DNA from: Cytophagia bacterium
Lineage (GTDB): Bacteria; Bacteroidota; Bacteroidia; Cytophagales; Cyclobacteriaceae
Length of the DNA stretch: 13,546 bases
Direction: 5' to 3'
Assembly: GCA_013373005.1 (NCBI GenBank)
Contig: JABXIP010000187.1
Coordinates: 1 to 13,546, forward strand
The translations under genes and the position numbers were made by a program. Positions 7,140 to 12,952 of this stretch are shown in pieces; position 1 is the first letter of the stretch, and every line of letters starts with the position of its first letter. The notes beneath the pieces are model-generated. The model searched no databases. It saw nothing but the letters and a program-made list of their open reading frames with translations, and was not told where the DNA came from.

Positions 7140-8681
7140 ATGAAACTCACTACTTCTGCATTACTTCTGCTAATCCTTTTGACCTTTTCATGCCAACCGA
7201 AAAGGCATATTGACTTTGCTCCTACAGACCTTAAAGAAGCCAAGGTTATTCCTGAGCCTTTAGAGATAACCGCTTCGGGCAGTGGCTTTGCGCTTGACAA
7301 ATACACTGAGATTAGTGTAGTAGCAGAGGATGAAGCTTTTGAAGATGTAGCGGATTACTTGAGCGATAAAATCAAGGACCGAACCGGAGTTGACCTTAAA
7401 GTGACTTCACGAAGCTATACTCAGCTGAGCATTCAACAGGCATCTGGCTTTGACAATGATGAAGCTTATGTGTTGATTATAAAGGAAGATTCACTGATTC
7501 TAAAAGCAGGAACTGCCGCTGGAGCATTCAGGGGTATTCAAACCATCAGACAGCTAATACCTGAAGAGGCTATTACCACTTTAGCTGATTATCCAATCTG
7601 GGTAATTCCTACAGGCACAATAACCGATGAGCCTCAGTTTGCCTTCAGAAGCACTATGCTGGATGTGGCTCGACACTTCTTCTCAGTGAAAGACGTGAAG
7701 AAATACCTGGACATTCTCGCCTATTACAAATACAACACCTTCCATATCCACCTGACTGATGATCAGGGCTGGCGGATTGAGATCAAGTCCTGGCCTAAGT
7801 TAACGGAAGTAGGAAGCACCACTGGGGTTGGTGGTGGACCTGGAGGTTTCTACACACAAGAGGACTATCAAGAGATTGTGGCCTATGCTGCTGAAAGACA
7901 CATCACAGTAATTCCGGAAGTAGATATGCCGGGGCATACCAATTCGGCTTCTCTCGCCTACCCTTTCCTCAATGGTAATGGGAAAGAGATAGAGCTGGTG
8001 ACCAGTATGGCAGTGGGTTACAGCACCTTTGATACACGTAAGGATACCGTTTATGCATTTATAGATGATGTGATTAGAGAGATCAGCGCCATAACTTCCG
8101 GTCCGTACTTCCATATCGGTGGCGATGAAAGCCATGTAACGGAAAAAGACGATTATGTTTATTTCGTAGAGCGAGTAGAAAAGATTGTAAAGAAGTATGG
8201 CAAGACCATGATCGGTTGGGATGAAGTGGCCACTGCCAATCTGGAAGGCCCTGCTGTGGCTCAGTGGTGGAACGATAAAGAGAATGCCCAAGCCGGCATT
8301 GACCAAGGAATGAAACTTATCCTCTCTCCTGCTAACAAGGCTTATCTAGACATGAAGTATGATGACAATTCCGAGTTTGGCCTCAGATGGGCTGGTCTTA
8401 TTCCTGTTGACACTGCCTATATCTGGAACCCGGAAACGCTCTTTCCTATGGAGCATGTCTTAGGAGTTGAGGCTCCACTTTGGGGAGAAACTATCCGCAC
8501 CATTTCAGAATTGGAATACCTGGCCTTCCCACGAGTGATTGGCTATGCCGAGCTCGGCTGGTCGACTCAGGAAAACCGCAATTGGGAAGATTACAAAAAG
8601 CGCCTTGCTCATCATCGTTTGTTCCTCGATGCGAATGGCGTGAATTACTATAAAAGCCCGGTGATTGAAATGGAGTATTGA
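7140..8681 (+). CDS. Beta-N-acetylhexosaminidase lipoprotein, glycoside hydrolase family 20
   Basis: 513 residues, ATG at 7140. A lipoprotein-type signal (MKLTTSALLLLILLTFSC, Cys18) implies export and membrane anchoring. Residues about 34-160 form the non-catalytic GH20b-type alpha/beta domain. The GH20 TIM barrel follows, with FRSTMLDVARHF (169-180), HIHLTDDQGWRIEI (202-215), IPEVDMPGH (258-266), the catalytic Asp-Glu pair D329-E330 in FHIGGDES, WDEV (360-363) and LGVEAPLWGE (441-450). The mechanism of the family is substrate-assisted, the acetamido group acting as nucleophile and E330 as acid/base. It removes terminal GlcNAc or GalNAc from chitooligosaccharides, glycans or murein fragments. 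It follows tetR on the same strand after 219 bp of repeat-filled spacer and probably has its own promoter. The last codons run into a heptamer array. Family is firm; the natural glycan is not determined. Confidence 0.95.
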   Translation: MKLTTSALLLLILLTFSCQPKRHIDFAPTDLKEAKVIPEPLEITASGSGFALDKYTEISVVAEDEAFEDVADYLSDKIKDRTGVDLKVTSRSYTQLSIQQASGFDNDEAYVLIIKEDSLILKAGTAAGAFRGIQTIRQLIPEEAITTLADYPIWVIPTGTITDEPQFAFRSTMLDVARHFFSVKDVKKYLDILAYYKYNTFHIHLTDDQGWRIEIKSWPKLTEVGSTTGVGGGPGGFYTQEDYQEIVAYAAERHITVIPEVDMPGHTNSASLAYPFLNGNGKEIELVTSMAVGYSTFDTRKDTVYAFIDDVIREISAITSGPYFHIGGDESHVTEKDDYVYFVERVEKIVKKYGKTMIGWDEVATANLEGPAVAQWWNDKENAQAGIDQGMKLILSPANKAYLDMKYDDNSEFGLRWAGLIPVDTAYIWNPETLFPMEHVLGVEAPLWGETIRTISELEYLAFPRVIGYAELGWSTQENRNWEDYKKRLAHHRLFLDANGVNYYKSPVIEMEY

Positions 8682-8689
8682 TTTAGGAG

Positions 8690-8759
8690 TATTGGGTAAT
8701 GGGTAATGGGTATTGAGTAAAGAGTAATGAGTATTGCGATGTGCGTATTGAGTTTTGCG
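8690..8759. repeat. Heptamer tandem repeat, 10 units, consensus TAWTGRG
   Basis: Ten consecutive 7-bp units in strict register: tattggg, taatggg, taatggg, tattgag, taaagag, taatgag, tattgcg, atgtgcg, tattgag, ttttgcg. The register continues weakly leftwards through ttaggag (8683-8689) and tattgat (8676-8682); the latter contains the Tyr codon and stop of the hexosaminidase gene. No reading frame or hairpin explains it. Such TATTGAG/TAATGGG arrays are, as I recall, seen between genes in other Cytophagales. Confidence 0.8.
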
Positions 8760-8773
8760 ACAGCTTCTACTAT

Positions 8774-8847
8774 GTCATTTTGAAGGAGGGACGACTGAAA
8801 AACCTTCTACTTTAATGTATAAGATTTCTGCCTACGGTCGAAATGAC
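8774..8847. repeat. Interspersed palindromic element, full-length copy (74 bp)
   Basis: Bounded by GTCATTTTGA on the left and TCGAAATGAC on the right, which are inverted copies with one mismatch. The interior carries GAAGGAGGGACGAC and AAGATTTCTGCC-type sequence. It lies between the convergent hexosaminidase and NTF2-like genes, where it could act as a two-way terminator. Shorter relatives occur at 9565-9586 and 11331-11380. It has no ORF, so if mobile it is non-autonomous. The rest of this 233-bp spacer, 8848-8914, holds nothing I recognise. Confidence 0.65.
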
Positions 8848-8914
8848 TTACTCTATTTGTCTGTATCACGGATTTGAGGGATTAAGTGTGGCTTAAGATT
8901 TTGCCTGGAAACTA

Positions 8915-9451
8915 TCACTTCATTTTAGTAGAATCAGGCTTATAATTCTTTAGCGCTTCTTCGAACCGGGGAGAGTATATTAATGATTCCAAGGACCACG
9001 GAGTAAGGTCAGTTTGTTCTGCAATCTTACCGTTTTCAATTTTGAGCCAGGACGAAATTAGTCTTTGCTCTCCTGTTGACTTATCTATACTGACTCCTTT
9101 GATGGCAATCACATTTTGATGAATATCCACAGCTTTAGTCTCAATTTGAAAGTCCCATCCCGTTTCAGGGTCAAATACTGGGGCAAACCAGGCTTTTAAA
9201 GTATCTAGCTCAACCTTCTCATTTATAGCTCCCCAAACCGGATCAGAATACAAGACCGTATCCTTATATAATGCAGCAAAAGCATTAATATCTTTTTCAA
9301 CCGATATAATATGAACAAACTTATCTGCTATTCTCTCAAGGCTATCGGTTTCAGCTTTTCTGGAGCACCCGACAAACAGAACAAAAACTAGTAGCAAAGC
9401 CTTTAGAGGAGCATTATTGCGTGACCTTGTCTTTGATACCACATCTATCAT
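8915..9451 (-). CDS. NTF2/SnoaL-like domain lipoprotein of unknown function
   Basis: 178 residues from the ATG at 9451. A TTG at 9475 would add eight residues before a signal peptide that is already complete. The N-terminus has a charged stretch, a hydrophobic core LKALLLVFVLFVG and Cys29 in a slightly atypical lipobox (FVGC). The mature part of about 150 residues has the look of the NTF2-like/SnoaL fold used in ketosteroid-isomerase and DUF4440 proteins: an N-terminal helix (SLERIADKFVHIISV), then AFAALYKDTVLYSDPVWG, a helix LDTLKAWFAPVF, and beta strands including AIKGVSI and SSWLKIENGKIAEQTDL, where the conserved WxxxNGKI turn is typical. No catalytic role can be assigned from sequence; such lipoproteins may bind small molecules. 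It is a single gene, convergent with the hexosaminidase. Fold is likely, function unknown. Confidence 0.72.
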   Translation of the reverse strand: MIDVVSKTRSRNNAPLKALLLVFVLFVGCSRKAETDSLERIADKFVHIISVEKDINAFAALYKDTVLYSDPVWGAINEKVELDTLKAWFAPVFDPETGWDFQIETKAVDIHQNVIAIKGVSIDKSTGEQRLISSWLKIENGKIAEQTDLTPWSLESLIYSPRFEEALKNYKPDSTKMK

Positions 9452-9564
9452 CGCTGAGAAAGTTAATTCTGACAATAAATGACACTTTTAATTATCACCA
9501 TTCCAATCAGAGTCACCTAATTAGCAACTCCTGCCTAATAATTTGAAAATCTACTAGTTACAGT

Positions 9565-9586
9565 ACTCCCTATGGTCGAAATGACT
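9565..9586. repeat. Partial copy of the GTCATTT palindromic element
   Basis: The bases ACTCCCTATGGTCGAAATGACT match the right end of the 74-bp element at 8774-8847 (CTGCCTACGGTCGAAATGACT) with few differences. Only one terminal arm is present, so it is a truncated or solo copy in the 259-bp spacer between the NTF2-like gene and the small ORF. Confidence 0.55.
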
Positions 9587-9595
9587 CGTCTGGTT

Positions 9596-9662
9596 CGCAC
9601 TTGCAGTGCGGACCTATTTTAATTAAGACTTAAAGTCAGATTTAACCAACACTGCAAGTGTG
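9596..9662. repeat. Long-range inverted repeat CACTTGCAGTG / CACTGCAAGTG
   Basis: Perfect 11-bp arms at 9598-9608 and 9650-9660 enclose a 41-bp AT-rich loop; a further C-G pair lies at 9596/9662. Each arm is itself a small palindrome (CACT-TGC-AGTG), so it may fold as one long hairpin or as two small ones. This form resembles REP-like elements mobilised by Y1 transposases; no such transposase is in the window. Confidence 0.55.
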
Positions 9663-9710
9663 TTATAAGATGAGTACTAACCAGAAGTAAGCACTAGAGG
9701 ATACAGATAA

Positions 9711-9905
9711 TTAACCAAACCCAAGGTAGACAATGGCAAGCAACAAAGGAATAAGAATGGCATTGCCCCAAACTAAATTCTTTCGCAATTCATCTTCATC
9801 CCTAACTAAAGTTTTAAATCTTAACTCCTTATTTAAAAAAGATCTAGTTAAAGCTCCGACATAGTTGCACATGTCAATCCAAAAGAAATTTTCTAAATGT
9901 TCCAC
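9711..9905 (-). CDS. Small putative membrane protein, doubtful ORF
   Basis: 64 codons from a GTG at 9905; an internal ATG at 9872 would leave 53. The peptide has a charged middle (RDEDELRKN, residues 36-44) and a hydrophobic C-terminal segment (AILIPLLLAIVYLGFG, 49-64) able to span the membrane. The pattern charged helix, NxxLxPLLL, glycine-ended anchor faintly recalls the C-terminal tail of GldG-type ABC accessory proteins, so it might be a remnant. The in-frame stop at 9927-9929 and the palindrome just upstream rule out a longer gene here. It lies among repeats with no clear promoter or ribosome binding site. It may not be expressed. Confidence 0.3.
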   Translation of the reverse strand: MEHLENFFWIDMCNYVGALTRSFLNKELRFKTLVRDEDELRKNLVWGNAILIPLLLAIVYLGFG

Positions 9906-9927
9906 AAACCGTTTTCCTAATAATACT

Positions 9928-9952
9928 TAAGCGTAGTTTGAAACTACGCTTA
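9928..9952. repeat. Perfect 25-bp palindrome, REP-like hairpin
   Basis: TAAGCGTAGTTT and AAACTACGCTTA are exact 12-bp complements around a single G. It lies 54 bp after the nucleoside transporter stop codon, downstream of another hairpin, and 22 bp before the doubtful small ORF. It could back up transcription termination, but it has no following T run on either strand. The GTTTGAAAC core is like dispersed hairpins seen in other Bacteroidota. Confidence 0.65.
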
Positions 9953-9976
9953 GCCTGTCATAATCTAAACTAACTA

Positions 9977-9995
9977 CCCTCCTGGTTCAGGAGGG
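9977..9995 (-). terminator. Hairpin just after the nucleoside transporter gene, G-run repeat family copy 2
   Basis: CCCTCCTG and CAGGAGGG form a perfect 8-bp stem with a 3-nt loop, 11 bp after the transporter stop codon. On the minus strand it is followed by TAGTTAGTTTAG, moderately T-rich, so it may terminate the etf-bfn-transporter transcript. The plus-strand flank, GGGGTTAGGGGTGGTTA (9993-10009), links it to the repeat at 7030-7060 and overlaps the transporter stop codon. Confidence 0.5.
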
Positions 9996-10006
9996 GTTAG
10001 GGGTGG

Positions 10007-11314
10007 TTAACCAAACAGCGCCCCGGCAATAGTAGCCGTCATCATGGTGGCAAGCGTAGCGGCCATAAGGGCACGCATACCGAGTTTGGAAAGATCTCCC
10101 TGACGCTCTGGTGCCATACCTCCTATTCCACCAATTTGTATGGCGATAGATGAGAAGTTGGCAAAACCACAGAGTGCATAAGTAGAGATAACAATAGCCT
10201 TCTGGCTCAGCATGCCATCGGCTTTCATATCAGCCAAGGCCAAATAAGCAACAAACTCATTGATTACAGTTTTCTGGCCAATCAAGCTACCTACCTGAAG
10301 CGTTTCGCTCCAGTCGACACCCATGGCAAAGGCTAGCAGTCTAAAAACCTGACCTAGTATATATTGAAGGCTAAAACCATCGAAAACACCATCGGTGGTT
10401 CTTACTACGAAATCATTAAGGCCGGTTATGGCACCTACTCCATCAACTAAAATCCAGTTGAGGGTATAGATTACAGCAATAAAAGCCAAAAGCATGGCAC
10501 CTATATTGGCAGCCAGTTTCAATCCATCGCTGGCACCGCCAGCCAAAGCGTCAATCACATTGGCGCCCATTTGGTCTTTATTCACCTTAAGTTCTTCATC
10601 TACCTCCTCCGTTTCAGGAAGGAAGATTTTAGCCATCAGAATGGCGGCCGGTGCATTCATAATAGACGCACTCAAGAGATAGGTAGCAAATTTGGCTTGT
10701 TGCTCGGGGTCACCTCCACCTAAGAAAGAAACATAAGCCCCAAGTACAGAACCGGCAAGGGTAGCCATTCCGCCTGTCATGAGACAGAGCAATTCCGACT
10801 TAGTCATTTTGCCAATAAATGGCTTGACCAGAAGAGGCGCTTCAGTTTGTCCGAGGAAAATATTACCAGCAGCTGACATGGACTCTGCTCCGGAAAGCCT
10901 CATGGTTTTAGCCATTATCCAAGCAAAGCCGTAAACCACTTTCTGAAGTATTCCGAGGTAATAAAGTCCTGCGGTTACTGACGAAAAGAAAATTACTGTG
11001 GGCAGCGCCTGAAACACAAAAAGGAAGCCTAGGCTGTGGCGGGTTCCTTCAACACTATCACTGTTTTTTGAAAGGTCTCCATAAAGGAATTCGGCACCAT
11101 CTAGGGCGAAATTCAGGAAGGTAACGAAGCCCCGACTTAATGCATCGAAACCAGTTTGAACAATGGGAACTTTAGAGATGAGTAAGGCAATGATTACCTG
11201 GAGTACTACTCCAACACCAACTAAACGCCAGCTAATTCCTTTTTTGTTTCCAGACAATAAATAAGCTATTCCTACTAGAATAGCCAAGCCTAGTACTGCT
11301 CTTAAAATATCCAT
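10007..11314 (-). CDS. nupC: Concentrative nucleoside transporter, CNT/NupC family
   Basis: 435 residues, ATG at 11314. It is a polytopic inner-membrane protein that moves nucleosides inward by cotransport with Na+ or H+. The parts seen are N-terminal membrane segments (about 3-20 and 31-47), a gate-type domain (about 95-215) and the C-terminal transport core. Substrate-site motifs of the family are present: GQTEAPLLVKPF (155-166), NEFVAYLAL (352-360) and CGFANFSSIAIQIGG (382-396), where N386 and S389 fit nucleoside-contacting residues of the Vibrio transporter structure. NVIDALAGGASDGLKLAAN (252-270) is also characteristic. The length is usual for bacterial CNTs. It is 72 bp downstream of the bifunctional-nuclease gene on the same strand, and the gap contains a repeat hairpin. 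Base or sugar preference cannot be told. Confidence 0.93.
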   Translation of the reverse strand: MDILRAVLGLAILVGIAYLLSGNKKGISWRLVGVGVVLQVIIALLISKVPIVQTGFDALSRGFVTFLNFALDGAEFLYGDLSKNSDSVEGTRHSLGFLFVFQALPTVIFFSSVTAGLYYLGILQKVVYGFAWIMAKTMRLSGAESMSAAGNIFLGQTEAPLLVKPFIGKMTKSELLCLMTGGMATLAGSVLGAYVSFLGGGDPEQQAKFATYLLSASIMNAPAAILMAKIFLPETEEVDEELKVNKDQMGANVIDALAGGASDGLKLAANIGAMLLAFIAVIYTLNWILVDGVGAITGLNDFVVRTTDGVFDGFSLQYILGQVFRLLAFAMGVDWSETLQVGSLIGQKTVINEFVAYLALADMKADGMLSQKAIVISTYALCGFANFSSIAIQIGGIGGMAPERQGDLSKLGMRALMAATLATMMTATIAGALFG

Positions 11315-11330
11315 TTATTCAGTTAAAGTT

Positions 11331-11380
11331 CAGGAGATTCTTCGGTCGTCCCGATTCTTCGGGACTTCCTCTGAATGACG
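11331..11380. repeat. Interspersed repeat with GTCCCGA hairpin between nuclease and transporter genes
   Basis: Fills most of the 72-bp spacer. GTCCCGA-TTCT-TCGGGAC (11348-11365) is a perfect 7-bp stem with a 4-nt loop. GATTCTTCGG occurs twice, 17 bp apart (11336-11345 and 11353-11362). The right end reads as CGTCATTCAGAGGAAG on the minus strand, which aligns it with the GTCATTTTGAAGGAGG end of the element at 8774-8847. It may reduce read-through into the transporter gene. Confidence 0.6.
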
Positions 11381-11386
11381 TGGAAG

Positions 11387-11971
11387 TTAACTTCTTCTGT
11401 TGATTTCGTCCCTAATTTTGGCAGCTTTTTCGTAATCTTCTGCTTTCAAGGCTTCATCTAGCATCTCATTCAGCCTATCTACCGTAAAATCCTGCAATCT
11501 ATCTCCCTTCTTCTCTACCACTACCGGCTCATCTTCTTCGTCCACGATCTCTTCTTCATCAGTAAGAATGATACCCGCTTCTGAAAGAACAGATTCATAA
11601 GTATAGAAAGGAACTTCAAACCTGATACCAATGGCAATGGCATCGGAAGGGCGTGAGTCTATTTCGATGGTTCTTTCACCATCAGCACAAATAATCTTGG
11701 CGAAGAAAATCCCCTCTTTCAGATCAGAAATAATGATCTCTGTGATTTCGTAGTTGAAAGCATGAGCAAATGATTTAAACAAATCATGCGTCATAGGTCG
11801 GTTTGGAGTAATCTTTTCAATCTCCAAAGCAATGGCCTGAGCTTCGAACATTCCGATGATAATTGGCAGTCGCCTCTCTCCTTCAACCTCTCCTAAAACA
11901 AGGGCAAAAGAGCCAGTCGATTGCGACTGACTCGATGACAATCCTAAAATTTCAATTCTTACTTTCTCCAA
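11387..11971 (-). CDS. Bifunctional nuclease (BFN/DUF151) domain protein with C-terminal UVR motif
   Basis: 194 residues from a TTG start at 11971. TTG is preferred because the next residues (EKVRIEILGLSSSQSQS) match the family's own N-terminus, there is no ATG nearby upstream, and GGAG overlaps the start rather than preceding it. The BFN domain (about 1-135) has LPIIIGMFEAQAIALE (35-50), RPMTHDLF (58-65), the strand IFFAKIIC (88-95) and SRPSDAIAIGIR (106-117), the family's best conserved block. An acidic linker (DEEEIVDEEDEP, 138-149) leads to a UVR motif at about 165-192 (LDEALKAEDYEKAAKIRDEI), the helical hairpin known from UvrB/UvrC and Clp adaptors. RNase/DNase activity is reported for plant and some bacterial BFN proteins; the cellular role in Bacteroidota is unclear. 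It lies 11 bp after etfA, so is probably co-transcribed and translationally coupled. Confidence 0.9.
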   Translation of the reverse strand: MEKVRIEILGLSSSQSQSTGSFALVLGEVEGERRLPIIIGMFEAQAIALEIEKITPNRPMTHDLFKSFAHAFNYEITEIIISDLKEGIFFAKIICADGERTIEIDSRPSDAIAIGIRFEVPFYTYESVLSEAGIILTDEEEIVDEEDEPVVVEKKGDRLQDFTVDRLNEMLDEALKAEDYEKAAKIRDEINRRS

Positions 11972-11982
11972 GATAAAAAAGT

Positions 11983-12936
11983 CTAAGCTAAGGCCTTTTT
12001 CAGTGCCTCATTAAGCTTTGGTACAACTTCGAAAGCGTCTCCCACAATACCATAATCCGCGGCTTTAAAGAATGGCGCTTCTTCGTCTTTGTTAATCACT
12101 ACAATATACTTAGAAGAATTGACTCCTGCCAAGTGCTGAATAGCACCAGAAATACCAATAGCAATGTAAAGCGAAGGGCTTACTTTTACACCCGTTTGGC
12201 CAACGTGCTCATGGTGAGGTCTCCAGTCCATATCTGAAACCGGTTTAGAACATCCAGTAGCTGCTCCAAGTGTCTTGGCAAGGTCTTCTATCATTCCCCA
12301 GTTTTCAGGGCCTTTCAAACCTCTACCTCCAGAAACTACAATATCTGCTTCCGGTAGTAACACATCACCCTCAGCCTTATCTGTTGAAGTAATTTTAGCT
12401 CCAAAAAGCGCATCATCAAGAGATACAGTGAATGCTTCTACTGCTGCTGAACCACCATCGGTTTTCAGTTCAATAGCATTCTTCTTTATGGCTAAGATTT
12501 TCTTGTCTGTAGTGACTGAAGTATTGGCAAAGGCTTTACCTGTATAAATGCTTCTCTTCACTACAAATCCGTTTGAAGTATCTGGAAGGCCCACAACATT
12601 AGAAACCAAACCGGCTCCCAGCTTAGCGGCTACTCTACCCACTACAGCATCAGCCAAAGATGACTTCGCTGTAACAATCACTTCCGCTCCGGTTTCACTA
12701 GCTGCAGCAGCCAACACCTCGGCATAAGGTTGAATCAACCCTGCATTGAGTCTGTCATCGGATACATGAAGCACTTTCGCTGCTCCGTTAGCTCCTGCTG
12801 AAGCCAATTCATCTGCGCTGGCAGAACCTAAGGCAACAGCCGTAGTTTCACCGATAGCTGCAGCGAACGATATAGCCTCCCGAGACGATTTCTTGATTTT
12901 GCCTTCCTCTAATTCTATAAATACTAGTACTGACAT
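11983..12936 (-). CDS. etfA: Electron transfer flavoprotein alpha subunit
   Basis: 317 residues, ATG at 12936, the normal length. EtfA binds FAD and, with EtfB, passes electrons from acyl-CoA and other dehydrogenases to the ETF:quinone oxidoreductase in fatty-acid and amino-acid breakdown. The N-terminal alpha/beta domain spans about 1-175. The C-terminal FAD domain shows SGGRGLKGPENW (202-213), the GQTGVKVSP loop (246-254) and GISGAIQHLAG (261-271), followed by INKDEEAPFFKAADYGIVGD (281-300), all typical. DMDWRPHHEHVGQTG shows the usual preceding loop, though with W-R-P-H-H. The gene starts 16 bp after the etfB stop and is followed after 11 bp by the bifunctional-nuclease gene. Confidence 0.96.
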   Translation of the reverse strand: MSVLVFIELEEGKIKKSSREAISFAAAIGETTAVALGSASADELASAGANGAAKVLHVSDDRLNAGLIQPYAEVLAAAASETGAEVIVTAKSSLADAVVGRVAAKLGAGLVSNVVGLPDTSNGFVVKRSIYTGKAFANTSVTTDKKILAIKKNAIELKTDGGSAAVEAFTVSLDDALFGAKITSTDKAEGDVLLPEADIVVSGGRGLKGPENWGMIEDLAKTLGAATGCSKPVSDMDWRPHHEHVGQTGVKVSPSLYIAIGISGAIQHLAGVNSSKYIVVINKDEEAPFFKAADYGIVGDAFEVVPKLNEALKKALA

Positions 12937-12952
12937 TTCTTTCTCTTTAAGG

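Noticed and set aside
7800..8306. Open frame of 168 codons on the minus strand inside the hexosaminidase gene
   Set aside because: It is antisense to the conserved GH20 catalytic barrel, has a composition rich in Ile, Tyr, Cys and His without recognisable motifs, and lacks a start context. It is a shadow frame.
8690..8759. CRISPR-like array after the hexosaminidase gene
   Set aside because: The units are 7 bp and contiguous, with no unique spacers and no cas genes nearby; it is a simple tandem repeat.
9476..9710. Hidden small gene or RNA gene between the NTF2-like gene and the small ORF
   Set aside because: All frames are broken by stops and the only structure is repeat material; no tRNA-like cloverleaf or known RNA motif is visible.
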